Shown: in pieces, positions 36,176-48,480 of the stretch | How the letters are laid out: every line of letters begins with the position of its first letter | Numbering within the stretch: the stretch's first letter is position 1 | Assembly: GCF_047663525.1 (NCBI RefSeq) | Contig: NC_092592.1 | Span: forward strand, 27,566,001 to 27,630,000 | DNA: 64,000 nt | Direction of reading: 5' to 3' | From: Anas platyrhynchos | Lineage: Eukaryota; Chordata; Aves; Anseriformes; Anatidae | Notes under the pieces: model-generated | Database searches by the model: none | What the model saw: only the letters and a program-made list of their open reading frames with translations | Told to the model about the DNA's origin: nothing | Position numbers and translations under genes: made by a program

Positions 36176-38269
36176 TCCCTGCTTCCTCCAAAGCCCTGCC
36201 ATGGGGTACATTTTCCTGCTGGCCTCGCATGGCTGCAGCTTTCCAGCCGTGTTCACAGGGGCATCACCACATCAGCCACTTCCCAAGAGCAAACTTTTTC
36301 CCACTCTGAACTTCTCGCTACACACGCAAACCTAATTAAGCACAGTGCAATGGTCAGGGCTTGTTAATATTAGGGCTTGGCTGGTTTCATTCTTGGCTGC
36401 CAGGAGGCAGGGACTGAGGTGGAGGCAGCGAAACCACACAGCGTAGCAAAACGCTGGCACTTGTCCTGCTCCCTCTCGGTAGGATTTAGGAGGACAAGAG
36501 ATCCCAGCAGCCAGATCACTCAAGGTGGTCTGCAGGATGGATCTGCCTGCCCTGGGTCTTCAATCACACCCGAGGACGCTTTTCTTCTCCTGACTTACTG
36601 AAGACGCATTGCTCAGAAAGCAGGAGACAAAATGCAGCTGTCAGAACACAGCTCACAGCCGTGAGGCATGGGGCAGCGAGCAGGGCTGCTGCTTGTTATC
36701 CCTGCCCTGCCTCACCGATGGACACAGGGACGATGCAGAGCCACTGCCAGGCAGCAGGCAGGTCTCAGGGAGCTGGCCGAAACATGATTTTCTTCCTGCC
36801 AGCTCCATTGCAAGGGGTGGGATCCGTTCCCGATGGCAGCAGGGAACAGGGGTCGGCCTGTCCTGGCCTTCCCTGCAGGTGACAATGGGGACGAGGAGGT
36901 GTGTGCCAGCAGGGAGGAGAGGCAGTGCTCCATGCATGTGCAGGCAGTGCCCCAGCTCCTCACCCCAATCACCAGCTTACAGATCCCCAGCCAACTAATC
37001 CGGGGTATTTGCATCGCAGAGCAGATTATCCAGAGCCGAGCCACCTCCTTCCACGGGGTCACTGTGCCTCCAAGGGTCAGCCTGCAACCCCACAGCGCTG
37101 GGAAGTGAAGGAACAAACAAAGGCCTTGCTGCAGAAGGCTGCCACATGCTCCTGGAGCAGGCACACGTCCTAGGATAGCCTAAACTGGAGGTGTCACCCT
37201 GCCACCCATGCCCACGGGAGGTCCTTCCCAGGAGGAGATGGCTCAGCCCTCCGTCCCCAAACCCTTTTTGCTGTGCACCCCTCTGAGCACCTCCCAGGAG
37301 AGGGAAGCACGGGCACAGGGTCCAGGTGAAGGCAATAACCAGCATGAGCCTGCTGATGGGTGCTGTCACCCTGCTTCTCTCCTTGGCCCTGTCGGGGTGC
37401 ACAGGGGAGCCCCGGGCACAGAGCACACATGCAAGGGGCCACAGCAGCTGCCAGACCTTTGTGCCCGGGCTGCCCACTGGCTTTTCATCCAGGAGCTCTT
37501 CCCTGTGGTGAGAGCAGCTTTGAGTTGCGCCCTGCAGCCCTGGCTTCTTGGAAGGGTTATTCCCTTTGTCTCCTTTCCCTTTTTTTTTCCAGATCCGACT
37601 TAAAACAGAGATCAGGATGACTCGCAGCGAGCAAAGATCCCATGACTGTTTCCCCAAGAGCCAGGATATTAGTCCTTGTATCCTGGCCATATTCCAGCTC
37701 GGGAAATTACCTTCTGCCTCCCTAAATACCCCCTGTGGTTTCAATTGGATACAGGCTTCTTCGCTCTCTTGCTGAAACTGCTGCGCAGGGTTGCTGTGCG
37801 CGGTTAAGCAGCTGCTGCAGGAGATGGGTGATGGGGTGCACCTCAGGGTGCTGCACCCAGGGCTGCTCCCAGCCCCGAACCGGGCTCCCCTCACACGTAC
37901 GCCCCTGAAAACTCTTGTCCCAGGCTCAGACCCCTCTTTGCCCCCTTTGTGCTGAGGATCCAAGTATGAAGCAAGATGGATTTGGGTTTGGTTTACAGGC
38001 CAGCCCTCCAGCCCAACCCCAGGCACTTGGCATGGGGCATTCCCCCAGCACCAGGTGAGAGCACAGCCCTGAGTCCTCTCCAGGGATGGGAGAGCAGGAG
38101 AGAGCCCTGCTCTGCCCTAAATCCTAAACCTGAGGCTCAGCCCATGGCAGGACCCCCTTTACATGTCCTCGTGCCAGGGAAGGTGCCACACATCCATCTG
38201 CAGAGCATCACCCAGCGCTGCCACTGCACAGCAAATCCCAGCAGCGAGCAACCCTGGCACAGGAATCAA
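36176..38269. other. Non-coding gene desert sequence
   Basis: Contains the longest ORF outside the CpG domain (minus strand, 36995-38026, 343 codons). Its translation shows no domain, signal or compositional bias of a real protein, so it is treated as chance. Confidence 0.5.
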
Positions 38270-38610
38270 ATCCTGGAGGTCTCCAGGCTGAAATTGTTCA
38301 ACCTTGAGTTAAAAAATGCAACAATGTCGAGCAGCCGGAGTTTTCGCTGTGCTTGTTGCCAGAATCTATACAAGCAAATTACTTTGCTGTCAGGAATACA
38401 ACAGGAGACAGAGAGAGAAATCCCCTTCCCGGGCGCTCTGGAGACATACCCAGAGTATTCAGAGTAACGCAGCCATCGCGCTGACATCCCCCGACATCTG
38501 GGGAATGCAAAAAAAACAGACTGGAAAACCTTTAAAGTCATTTAGTAGATGTGATTTGTGGGTAAAATATAATATACAGTGAAAGATGGGGACAAAATGG
38601 CCTTTAATGG
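38270..38610. promoter_or_regulatory. Candidate CNE
   Basis: Non-repetitive sequence with AAATTGTTCAACC, AAGCAAATTACTTTGC, CTTTAAAGTCATTTAG and GTAAAATATAATATACAG. Mixed AT-rich and CpG-bearing, with no ORF worth keeping. Confidence 0.35.
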
Positions 38611-39639
38611 AGTGTCTTGGAGGAAATCTTGCGCGTTTGTGCATGTGTGTGAAGGGGAGGTGTTTATCCGTGCAGACACATGCTTTTAAGCACACGGCTA
38701 AATCTGTAAAACATTATTCCTGTGTGTGTGCGAGTATAAATGTACCCATATGGCATTCCTCAGGGGTCTGCCCATAGTTTATCCCGTCATACGGCCACGT
38801 CCTGCTGCCACACACGCTCTTGGAAGGGGACAGGCAGCAGGACCCTCTCTCCCCTCCAGCAAACACCACCTAAAGCAGGCGCCCTCGCCCCATTTCGGGT
38901 GCTGTAAGCAAGGGGAGCTCTGGCAGCTGCCTCCTGTCCCCACTCCACCATGCAGAGCTACTCGGGTTTAAACTGGGAGCTGGAGGGGAGGTTTATTTTA
39001 GCAGCAAGTTGTTTTTGCGGCGTGCTTCATCGAAGCAGTTTCAGGCTCGTTTAAAGGAAACCCCCTGCGCACGGGTCCAAGCACGGGGCTAATTTTGGAA
39101 GCCAGAATATCCTGGAGCAGTGACAAGGGACTCAAGGGGACTGTGCGAAGTGGGTGCCAGCAGAAACAGGGCACGAGGCTGGCCGTGTATGGGCTGCTGC
39201 TGAGAGCCCAGGTGCCCCAGCCAGCTCGCTTCTCCGTGCCTCAGTTTCCCCATCCCCAGGTGGGGATCTGCTTCCACATGAGGCCACTGGGATGGTCACA
39301 TCCCGGTTGCAGATGGTAACTAGAAAAAAGAAGTTCATTTCAATCTCTTAGAAAAGGTAAAAGGGAGTCTGGGAGGACTGTTTTTGGTTTTTTTTATGTG
39401 CTTTTTGGAATTGCATTAAAAGTTCACAGCAGCTCCCTGGCCAAGGCATGGGAGTTTGCAGGGAGGATGCCAGCAACAGGCCAGACCCAGAGCCAGCCTG
39501 TGGGTTTTAACCCAGCCTCTGCAGGCTCAGGATCGGGATGCAGCCTTATCCCAGCCACTCCTGCAGCCTTGCCCTGCTGCTCCAAGCGCTGCAAAACCCA
39601 GGGACAAGCTGCCTGCACGCCCTCCCTGCAGCCTGCCAG

Positions 39640-39790
39640 CCTGCTGAGCTATAAGCTAATCCTACCCCGAGCTGATCTATAACTAATTCACTTACAACAC
39701 AATTGCAATATCGATTCTCAAACTGCTTTGCAGACAGTGCTGAAATACGTGTGTGTGAGTGTGTGAGCATGTGTGTGTGTGTGTGCAGCG
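39640..39790. promoter_or_regulatory. Short CNE-like island plus (TG)n tract
   Basis: AGCTAATCC, CTATAACTAATTCAC and TGCAATATCGATTCTC lie within 75 bp. A TG-rich microsatellite follows at about 39750-39785. TAATCC and ATCGAT are OTX/PITX- and ONECUT-like cores. Confidence 0.3.
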
Positions 39791-40469
39791 GGGACAAGGG
39801 AGCCGGCTGACAAAAAGCCGTGGGGAGGGCACGGGTCAGTGCCCGCACTTTGGGGAGAGATCGGAGGGTGCTGCCGGGGGGAGGCAGCCAGAAAACTCCC
39901 CTCTGGAAACACCACTGCCAAGGGCTGTGGCTGGTTGCAGAGAGATCGAATTCTCCTTTCCACCAGTGCATCCTATGGGCATTACACATCCACTGTCATT
40001 GTGAAGCAAACCCAGTCCTGTGCTCACCTATCGCCACGGGAATCACTGCAGCGTGGGCAGGCTTGGGGCTGGGCATTGGCGTTTGGAGGAGAAGCCACAG
40101 CTAACGGGGAGGTGAGGCCACTTTCCCAGCACAAACTGGGCTTACCTGGGGAGGCAGACACCACCACAGCTCCTGCTCTGTCCCCGGAGGATGGGGCAGC
40201 TCACCCCAGCACCACCGGTGCCGGCTTTCTCCTGCACCCAGAGCCCCACGGACTGACAGCGCTTTGGGGCACAGAGGGTCCACAGGGCATTTGCAGCCAG
40301 TTTGCTCATGCCAGCTTGCTTTGGCTACAAACAGCCTGGTTTTGGCTACAAAGCCCATCACAGCCTTGACACTGATTTTGGTACCTTCCTAAGCGCTGGG
40401 GCGAGCACAAAGCACTCCCTGAAGCCCCCTGCTTCGGTCAGTGGTCTCCGAGAGCGGCTCTTCACCCAG

Positions 40470-41150
40470 GGAGCCGTGCCTGAAAGGTTGATTTATGCAG
40501 CACAAAGTAAGGACGACATATTTAATGACGAATGGAAATGTCGTATCGATCCCAGGGACAGGCTGGATCACATGTGGGCTGTCGCAGCATCGGGGAGTCG
40601 ATACGGGGAGCAGGCTGGGATCAGGGGAGCATCAGCGAGCAGGGCTGGGAAACTGGAGGAACCTCCTAAACTGCAAAGCAGAGGATGTCCAAGGAGTTTC
40701 CAACACCCAACAGCATCTCCAGGCTGTTTGCAGGCATGAAGGCGCATCTTTGGAAAAGGGACCCCACAACTGTGTGGGGTGACCCCAAAGGGATTTGGGG
40801 GGCTGCCGTCATCCCCCTGCCTGCTCACACCGCAGCCGTGAGGGTCTGTCGCGTTGCTGTAGCAAAGGCTCAGCTCAGCTGGAGGAAAGTTCCACTTGGG
40901 CAGAGCACAGCAGAGGGGAAAAGTGATCTTAAACTGGCAAAAATAGAGCATCAGCCTCATATAATTTCTCTGAAAACAAGATTTATTGAAGTTCTGTCTG
41001 TGGAAATCACTGTAGTGTGGTACATTCAACGCATGGGTTCGATCACTGACTCGTACCCTACTACATTTTTCATTAGGAAAAATATTGGCTGGGAAAGTTT
41101 GACCTCATAATCTCTGCATTTTAAACAATAACTAAGGAAAACAAAAGTGA
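40470..41150. promoter_or_regulatory. Two CNE-like islands (40480-40600 and 40920-41150)
   Basis: The first contains GGTTGATTTATGCAGC, ACGACATATTTAATGACG and TCGTATCGATCC. The second has CAAAAATAGAGC, CTCATATAATTTCTCTG, TTTTTCATTAGG and AAACAATAACTAAGG. The GC-rich DNA between them shows nothing recognisable. Confidence 0.3.
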
Positions 41151-41649
41151 CGGGCTAAGGCAATCTCTTCCACCTCAGCACTCTGCTAGGCAGGAGCCAG
41201 GACCTGAAGCTGGCTGCCCTGGACCTGGACCTGCTGTGCCCCCTCCAGACCTGGGGGGCATCAGCCACATCTACCCAAGGGGTCTCCAGCGTGGCACGGA
41301 GCTCCCAGTACATGCTGGAGGACAGAGCCACACAGGCTGTGAGCTCAGGACAAGGAGGGTTTGCAAAAAGGATGGCAACATTTCAGAAAACCGGGCTCCA
41401 TTCCCAGCTTAATCTGGGCCCTTGAGCATGCCCAAGCAGGGACGGTCTCAACTGCAGGGCAAATCAGAGAGAACCCTCATCTGAGCCTGGACTTCTCGCC
41501 TTTCCGTAACCAGATCTCCCCAGGCTGCAGGCAGCACGGGGTCGGGCAGGCGGACAGATTCCCATCCAGGAGAGCTGTGGTGTCCACCTTCAGTGCGGCC
41601 AAAGTGTCCCTGCCACCCGCCGGGGATGGCTGGAGCCTCGTGCTCCACC

Positions 41650-41800
41650 GCGGCCCCTTTCAAATTAATTCCTGCTTTACGGTCTAAATAAATTAACCTC
41701 CATCGATTCGAGGTTCCCGGTGCTTTTAATGTCAGTGTCATAATCAGGCGCCAGAATGGATTTGCCTTTCTAAATCATAGCTCCAAAAGGCTCTGAACGT
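41650..41800. promoter_or_regulatory. Candidate CNE
   Basis: TCAAATTAATTCC, CTAAATAAATTAACC, CCATCGATTCGAGG and GTCATAATCAGG occur within 100 bp, with no repeat. ATCGATT is an ONECUT-type core. Confidence 0.35.
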
Positions 41801-42089
41801 GATGCTCTCGCTGCCTGATGTGCGCCAGGCAGAGCGGAGAGGCTGGGGGTCCCGAGCTCACCCACAGCCAGCACTGAGCCTCTCCCTGGGCTCTGTCCAT
41901 GCCTCCCACCACCCAAACTCCTCAACCACCAGCTTTCCAGAGAGGTTTTCTGTCTTCTGCCTTATCGCTGCAGATCTCGGGGCCCTTTCTGACCATTCAT
42001 CTGACACCGGGCAGAGAATTCCTCTCCACCCCCTCTCCTGCTCTCAGCATCTCCCCTGCAACTTGGTCCAAGACCCTCGGTTTGATTTC

Positions 42090-42420
42090 CAAGTTCTGAC
42101 ACAGCCATTAGTTACGAAGAGCGATTAGTTTGGTTGTTGTCGTTAAGTCATTTTTTAAATGGCTCCAGGCGGCATTAGAGAACAAAGAAATAAAATACCC
42201 GTGAAAAGAGTTAATCACAAATTACTAATTATTCCCCCCCTCCCTTTGTGCTCCTTCCTCCCCAAATCATGAAATATTATCCCCATGAAGAAAGGAAAAG
42301 GTCTGTCCATCCGTGAGCCCTTCACGGATTTTATACACCTAATTCATCAAACGAGAAACACTTCCTGATTGTCCGGGATTATTTGGAGAGGGGAGCTCCT
42401 GACCCCCGACCCCTCCACCG
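42090..42420. promoter_or_regulatory. Candidate CNE
   Basis: Dense homeodomain cores: GCCATTAGTTACG, GCGATTAGTTTGG, GAGTTAATCACAAATTAC, TAATTATTCCC, CACCTAATTCATC and GGGATTATTTGG, plus GAAATATTATCCCC. One of the most motif-rich stretches of the middle region, bounded by GC-rich DNA. A second small island follows at 42530-42680. Confidence 0.42.
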
Positions 42421-43399
42421 AGAGCCACGGCGAAGGGCGAAGGCTCTGATTTACGCGTCCCCAGCCCCGGGGAGGGGACCTCACAGCCCCCCCACCCCTG
42501 CCAGCCCCCTCTTCCCCCGGGGGACCCCAGCTCCCGTGACTCCAAACGTTTCTGAACCCACTCGGATTTTATGGGGCCGCCGATTTCAAATGCGCCGAGC
42601 GCTTTGAACAAGGCGCTGTGCATGCCGTTTGGGTTTTCATCTTTATTTACAGTGAGGGCCTTTATGCCCCTTTCCAGCCCAGAGGTACGTGACACAAGAC
42701 AGGTCTTGAGCTCAGAGGGACAATCTGGAAGACATGGGGCTCTGCGGATTTCGCTGGGATGGAAAACCTTGGGATGGCAAGGGCTGAGTGCTCCAAGGCA
42801 CACAGGGACTCCCGGTGCTCCCAGGCGTGGATCCACTGGAATCCACTTATTAAAAATCCCCAGGTCACTCCGAGTGGAGGTGGCTTTCTGGGGAAAGCAC
42901 TATTGAAAATAGTGGCTCATGAAAATGCCCTAATTCCCTGCTTGCCCAGTTCTAGTGGAATGGCTCCGATCACAGCTCTGAACTGCACCAAAACCACTTC
43001 AACAGGCTCCGTTTTTGCCCTTTGCACGGTTAAAACCCTTTGACCTTCCCTGCATGCGTCCAGAAGCACACCCTACCTTGAGTGGCAATGAACCTATTTG
43101 TCTGAGCAGGACAAACAAAAAAAAACTGTCCCTGAGACCTGGGGACCTTGGAGCAGCACGCCCCTGGGCTAACCGCTGTGTTTCCCAGGGCAGAAAGAGC
43201 CCATCCTGCACGCCTAAATCTGAAAGTGCTGCAGGAAGGCGACCATAAGGGACTATGGAAATGCACTCGAATCAATAGGATGAAGTTAACAGGATCAAGA
43301 ACAAATAGAATGAATCAAATGGGATAAAAATGCCAGAGGCAACACTAGACTCGGCCGTGCCCCGGGGATCCCTGCAGGAGGAGCGGCGCAGCCAAGTTC

Positions 43400-43520
43400 A
43401 GCCTTGGCCATTCCTTGCTGGCTTTTTAAAGCTTGGTGGATTTAGGAGCTTTGGGTCGGATTTTTTTTTCCCCTCCCTGTCAATGATGTCTCAATCGGAA
43501 TAATGTGTGAGATTCTTGGG
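43400..43520. promoter_or_regulatory. Short CNE-like island
   Basis: GTCAATGATGTCTCAATCGG and AATAATGTGTGAG follow a T9 tract, in a non-repetitive setting. Weak candidate. Confidence 0.22.
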
Positions 43521-43707
43521 TTTGCTCCACACCCACCTGGCACGGCTCGGGGCCCCGCTGCTATTAATGGCAGCTCCCCGTGACCCAGCGGCGCTGCTTT
43601 GGCTACCGGGGGGTATCCAGAGAGGTGCCTACACGCGAGGTTTGGGTGATGAATTTAAAGCAGCCATGTTTGCAGACCAGTTCCGATGCGTGTCTGACAG
43701 CCCCTGT

Positions 43708-43781
43708 CCTGATTCAACAAGCATGCTGACAGCCAGGCTTTGCTCCAAGCATGTGCTTAAATCTCTTTGGCTACCGAGGGC
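43708..43781 (+). repeat. Possible remnant of a sauropsid MITE with inverted ends
   Basis: Left end CCTGATTCAACAAGCA (43708-43723) and right part AAGCATGTGCTTAA, then CTTTGGCTACCGAGGGC (43747-43781). These resemble the two ends of a dispersed DNA element I recall from reptile genomes, with GATTCAGCAAAGC at one end and its inverse at the other. The middle is deleted. Family assignment is from memory. Confidence 0.35.
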
Positions 43782-45599
43782 TTTGTGCCTGCGCTTGAAG
43801 TAAAGCAGGTGCTGCGTGGATCGCGCCCTGCATCCTCTCAGCGGGGTCACATCTTCCTGCGGTCCCTCAAAGATAGCAGGGAGAGGCTGTGGAAGAGCCA
43901 CTCGGGTATTTGCTAGCTGCTTGCCCAACAGTTCCCGCTGGGGCTGCTCCTGCCTGGCTCCCACATGACCAAAAAAATGAATATAAAAAGAAAAAACACG
44001 CAAATATATTGCAAAGCAGCTCCCCAAACACCTCAGCATCCTCCTGACGTCCCATCCCATGCCAGGATCTGGAACTCAACTCCGAGGTTCACATTCCCAT
44101 CCTCCCCAGCCCAGCCCAAAGCTGTCACACGCTTGGCTGGGAAGGTGACCCTCGGGGGGGGGGGCAGCACCCCGCTCCCCACCTCTGCCAGCTCACGGTG
44201 CCCTCGGGGAGCAGCCCCTCGTCCCACCACCCAGGCTTTGCCACCCAGCTCCGGACCCAAGGCTGTTTTTTGCTCAGCTTAGGGGACTGGATGATTGCGC
44301 CGCCCGAGGCGAGATGGCTGCAGGCCATCTGCTAAAATAGTTGCTTGTCATCATCTCCTTTGTCCGGGCTGCAGGCTGGCATGACCTGTCCCCTCCGCTC
44401 CCTCTGAGATCCTTTTACACCCGGCCTTTGAAGGGCTGACAGGCAGCAGGACCTTGATCTTTCCTTTCGTCCTCTTCCCCCTGCCTCTCTCCCTTTCCCC
44501 TGCCACCTGCTCTGGTTGTTTTCTCCCCGTTCTTTTTGGGGGCTCTTCTTCTCCCTCCATGGGTCCTCTCCCTGTCACCCTGGGTGGTTATAGACCCCTA
44601 GATAAGTTGGCGTGCCCACCCAAACCACCCCTATGTTCCCCCAAAGAGGGACAGGCTCTGGTGGGACGTGTTGGTGGGCATGGTCTTGGTGCAGACCCAG
44701 CAGTGACCACAGCCAGGGAGGGGACATCCTCCAGCACCCTCACCCCAAAGCTCCCATCTCTTCAAGCCCCAGGGCGGGTGGATCATGTGGCCCCCCCGAG
44801 AGTGGGATCAAAGCAGCCCCTTCGCCCTGGCACCAGGCTGTGCCGAAGCCTCTCTCTGCAGCAGGTTGCCCCAGCAGTCAGGTGGCCGGCGTGGCCAAGC
44901 AATTCCTCCCAGGTCAAGGACCTGGCATGGTGGGGGTGTCACTTACACCCAGACGTGGATAGCACAGGCCAGCTGGGGTAGGAGGAACGCATCCTAGCAC
45001 GCTGAGCCCCTTCCCGAGGAGCCTTGCTCCCGTTCCAGGGGTGCCTGCTGGGTTTGAACCAGGAGCTGCTGCACGTGATGGTGGCCGTGCTGGCTCCAAC
45101 CAACGCTTGCAGGGAGGGGATGGCAGCCACCATCCCACCCCGCTCCTGTGCCCTTCCCGCATGGCACGGCCACGCAGGGACATCCAGAAGGCAAACACAG
45201 CACGGGGCCAGGCTGGCAGCAGCCAGCAGGGCAGCTCCAGCCCTCTGCAGGTGCAGGGCTTGGTGGGCAATCCAGCTGCACACTCAGCTCTCGTACACGC
45301 TGGCCCCATTTCCCCACATCTCTGCCTTTTTATCCTTGGTGATTTAGCCTGACGGGTGCCCAGCGAGCAGCGATGCGCTGCCATTTCCAGCGGGACTGAA
45401 GCCTGGTGGGCTGCTGGGACCCAGCCCCAGCAAGGGGCGAGCCCAGGGCATGGCACACTGCAAAACCGAGGGCGGATGGCTGCGGCAGAGCGAGGAAGGG
45501 GCTGATTTACACCCCTGCCATCTCCACGCCGCTTCGTTCCAGCAGAGCTGAAGTGCCGGTTGCTCCTGTACTGGGCCCATCGCGGTGCGAGATCCTGCC
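43782..45599. other. GC-rich non-coding sequence
   Basis: G-rich and C-rich unique DNA with a 9-10 base G run near 44155. Long ORFs on both strands reflect composition only. Confidence 0.5.
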
Positions 45600-45770
45600 A
45601 AAGCGCGAGAGGGATGTGCGGTGGAAAGCGTATCAGGGGTGGTATTGTCTACACGCAAATGCTCAACTTTATGTACTTTTAACTAGAGGTGTAACAGATG
45701 GTTGCAGCTCGGTCCAAGCAGCGGAGAGCCATGCCCATTCCGGCTGGAGCCAATCAATCCCGCCACCCTG
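45600..45770. promoter_or_regulatory. Short CNE-like island
   Basis: Sequence around TACTTTTAACTAGAGG and GGAGCCAATCAATCCC is AT-balanced amid GC-rich DNA. ATCAATC is a PBX-like core in reverse. Confidence 0.25.
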
Positions 45771-45859
45771 GGGAAAACGGCAAGCTGGGTTTGGAAGCGC
45801 GGCTGCCAGCAAGCCAGAGGAAGGCTCCGCGCAGGCGAACGTGGGCTGCTGCCATGCGA

Positions 45860-45901
45860 AACCAGGGAAACAGGATGCAGAACCAGGGAAATGGGATGCA
45901 G
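45860..45901 (+). repeat. 21-bp tandem duplication
   Basis: Two adjacent 21-bp units AACCAGGGAAACAGGATGCAG (45860-45880) and a copy differing at two positions (45881-45901), then a partial third unit starting AACCACGCA. Minisatellite-like. Confidence 0.85.
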
Positions 45902-46154
45902 AACCACGCAGGCAGCCAGCAGAGCGCCGCGCCGCCGGCCTTCGTGCGCTCGCCTGCCCTGTCCGGCTGCTGCCCCGCGCTGGCACGGGGAGGGGAAGGC
46001 AAAGGGGTTTGCTGGGGAGGGGAGAGCACTTTTGGGGAGATGGGATGGGTGCTGCTCCCCTCCTGTGTGGTGGGGTTGGGGAAGGGGCTGCCTGAGCTGC
46101 TCTGCCCTGCTCTGCGCCCACAGCTCAGCCCATGCCAGGCACGGGGCAAGGGGA

Positions 46155-46183
46155 CACTTGTAGGACCCCAGGCCCTACAAGTG
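46155..46183. repeat. Perfect 10-bp inverted repeat
   Basis: Arms CACTTGTAGG (46155-46164) and CCTACAAGTG (46174-46183) with a 9-nt spacer. It could extrude as a small hairpin; no transcript context is known. Confidence 0.85.
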
Positions 46184-47764
46184 GCATCTACTGGTGGTGT
46201 CTGGAGAGCTTTGGGGCTCGTAGAAGAGGACATGGAGGTGTCTAAATCTGGTTAATTTGAGGATATTGTGTAGGGCTTTGGGTATAGGGAGCTGGGGCAC
46301 AGAGTGAGATTATCCAGTTCTGCCTATTGGAAATGGGGCCCAGAGCTTACAGCCAGCATTTTTTACCATAACAGCCTTCAGCATAACCAAGAGCAGGAAA
46401 AAAGAGCCCAAGAGGTAAAGAAACACCACCCTGCCCCTGTTTCTCATGCTTACCAGCTGAAGCGATGGCAGATAGTCACTCACCTCGGGGGCAGGCACCG
46501 CGTTTCCCCACAGGACTGAATTATCCTTGTGGTGTGAAGGGCTGGGCACATCCACGGTTTCTGCCGGACAAAAACTGTGTCTTCCTTTTCTGAAATGAAC
46601 AATTCCCCTGTGTCAGTCACCTCCTGCCAGGGAACCTGCAAGGCTGGAGCACTGCGGGACCAGATGTAGCCGAGCCCATGGGTGGTTTGCGAGGTGCTCA
46701 GCAGACACCCGGGTGTGGGAGGTGTCCCAGGGGCTGCGTGTTACAGCAGTGCAGAGCATCAGATCGTGAACTGCAATGGGAGGTCGCAGGGAAGGCAGTG
46801 ATTTTGTTTAATGGCTTCTGGAGACTGAGGGATTTGGGAAAATTGCAGGTCCTGGTGGGAAATCCATGCTCTGTCTCAGCGCTGTCAACACCAAGCAGCC
46901 AAAAAAGCAGGGAGATAGGTTCAAAATCATGGTTTTATCCTTGTTGCCTGCCTTGGGTGTTTTGTCCACAAGCATCAGCTCATCTTCAAGGGTACCTCAC
47001 TCCCCACAAAACATGGGTTAGAAAACCCATCCATGACCCACAAACTGCCCCCAAGATTTTGAGAAAAACATGAAAAACTTGCAAAAATGCATCAAAGCAG
47101 TGAGGCTGGGTGGCCCGAGGAGCCTGCCCAGCAGAGCACAGGGAGCCCAAGGCTGAAACCTTGAGGACTGCTCAGGGGAGACACCTGCACCAAGGACTTA
47201 TTCCTGCCCACCCCAGCACCTCCCGGCAGCCCTAAAGTTGCACGGCTGGGATGGAAACGCTTCCCAGCAAGCAGGCAGGGAGACGGCAGGCAGCCGTCTG
47301 CAATTAAAATGAAGTATTTCAAGCAAATCTGGCTCACTCCTCACTCCTGTCATATACCAAAGCCCTCAGATTGCCTCTCCAGAGGCTCCCTCCCAAGCCT
47401 GGCAGGGTTGGTGTCCCCCACAGTGCCACCGAGCCATTCCCATCACCTCTATGAGGATGGGGGCTTCAGCCTTATCTGAAGACCCCTTCTCCCTCCCCCC
47501 TGCACCTCCTCCTTCTCTCTCATTGTCATATCTGGTGCATGAAAGAGCCAGACCTGGGTGAGCAAAGCACCCAGGGCTGCTTGGATCTATCCTAGGAGAG
47601 CGTGTGAGAGCCCTGAGCTCCCCCTCTGCGCTTTGCCCTGGCTCCTCAGGAAACGCTGGGGATTTTGGCCAACTAGGATGAGCTTTTTTCCTCCTTTCCA
47701 TCAGCTTCTCAGCCCTGGATTACAGGAGATGCACTCCCTCTGGTCAGCTCCATGCTTCCAGAGT
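46184..47764. other. Non-coding gene desert sequence
   Basis: Unique sequence; no supported gene, repeat family or motif cluster. Confidence 0.5.
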
Positions 47765-47805
47765 TTAGGAATACGGAATTTTAGGAAAATTAGGAATATT
47801 AGGAA
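47765..47805 (+). repeat. Four copies of TTAGGAA
   Basis: TTAGGAA starts at 47765, 47781, 47790 and 47799. It is telomere-like only superficially (TTAGGG is absent) and is best read as a local short repeat. Confidence 0.7.
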
Positions 47806-47829
47806 CACCAAGGACTACGGGCATCTGTG

Positions 47830-48150
47830 CTGTCAGGCTGGGGAGAGGGCGAGCAGGGCTTAACCGTGTGTTGCCTCTTCCTGAACAAGTGCGAACCGAG
47901 TGAAGTTGTCTGGTGGCAGGCTCATAACAAATGAAAGGGAGATCTTATCTGCATAGCTTGTAGATCAGCCGTGAAACTCATTGCCCCGGGATATTGTGGA
48001 TGCCAAAAGATTATATGGGTTGAACAAGTGGTTAGACACGTTCGTGGAGGAGCAATCTATCCGGGGCTGTAAAACACCCAAGTATCACTGCTCAGGAATC
48101 TCTGAACCACGGACTGCTGGGGGCTGATGAAGTGTCCCAGGGAAGCACGC
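47830..48150 (+). repeat. CR1-type LINE fragment, sense
   Basis: Shows 'gtgaaactcattgccccggg', 'gtggatgccaaaagattata', 'tgggttgaacaagtggttag', 'acacgttcgtggagg', 'ggctgtaaaacacc' and 'ctgaaccacggactgctggg' in the order of the CR1 3' end. Roughly 320 bp of a 5'-truncated copy, less diverged than the 1.4 and 13.6 kb copies. No 8-bp 3' tail repeat is visible. Confidence 0.75.
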
Positions 48151-48154
48151 CATG

Positions 48155-48480
48155 CACTCGCTAGGGTACGCATCCTAATAATATGATGCACTAATATAAT
48201 GGCAATAATACACTCTGTAATTGGGTTTTTCCCTCCCTGAGCGCACCCTTCCACCAGCCACGGCTGGATTCGGGGTATGGGGCCAGGCAGACCTCGGCCA
48301 GACCCCGTATGGCCTCCCCCAGCCTCTCTCCGCAGCGCTGGCATGGATCAGTGCCACGCCGCCTGTCATTAGCACGCCTGCAAGCACGCACCGAGCTGCC
48401 TCGGTGCTCTTTAAATGAGACAGGTAAAAATAAAACCCCTGATCCTGAGAGGGTTCGTCAACCTCATTCTGCATCGCAAA
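48155..48480. promoter_or_regulatory. Candidate CNE just after a CR1 fragment
   Basis: CCTAATAATATGATGCAC, TAATATAATGGCAATAATAC and CTGTAATTGGG lie in the first 80 bp. After a GC-rich gap come CCTGTCATTAGCACG and CTTTAAATGAGACAGG. Homeodomain cores and sharp edges are typical of an enhancer. Confidence 0.35.

Noticed and set aside
36995..38026. A 343-codon minus-strand ORF in the gene desert
   Set aside because: Longest ORF outside the CpG domain, but no recognised family, no plausible start context, no neighbouring splice structure, and it overlaps ORFs in other frames.
41020..41060. tRNA-like T-arm motif GGGTTCGATC
   Set aside because: No anticodon or acceptor stem pairs at the required distances.
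47765..47805. Interstitial telomere repeat
   Set aside because: The unit is TTAGGAA, not TTAGGG, and spacing is irregular.
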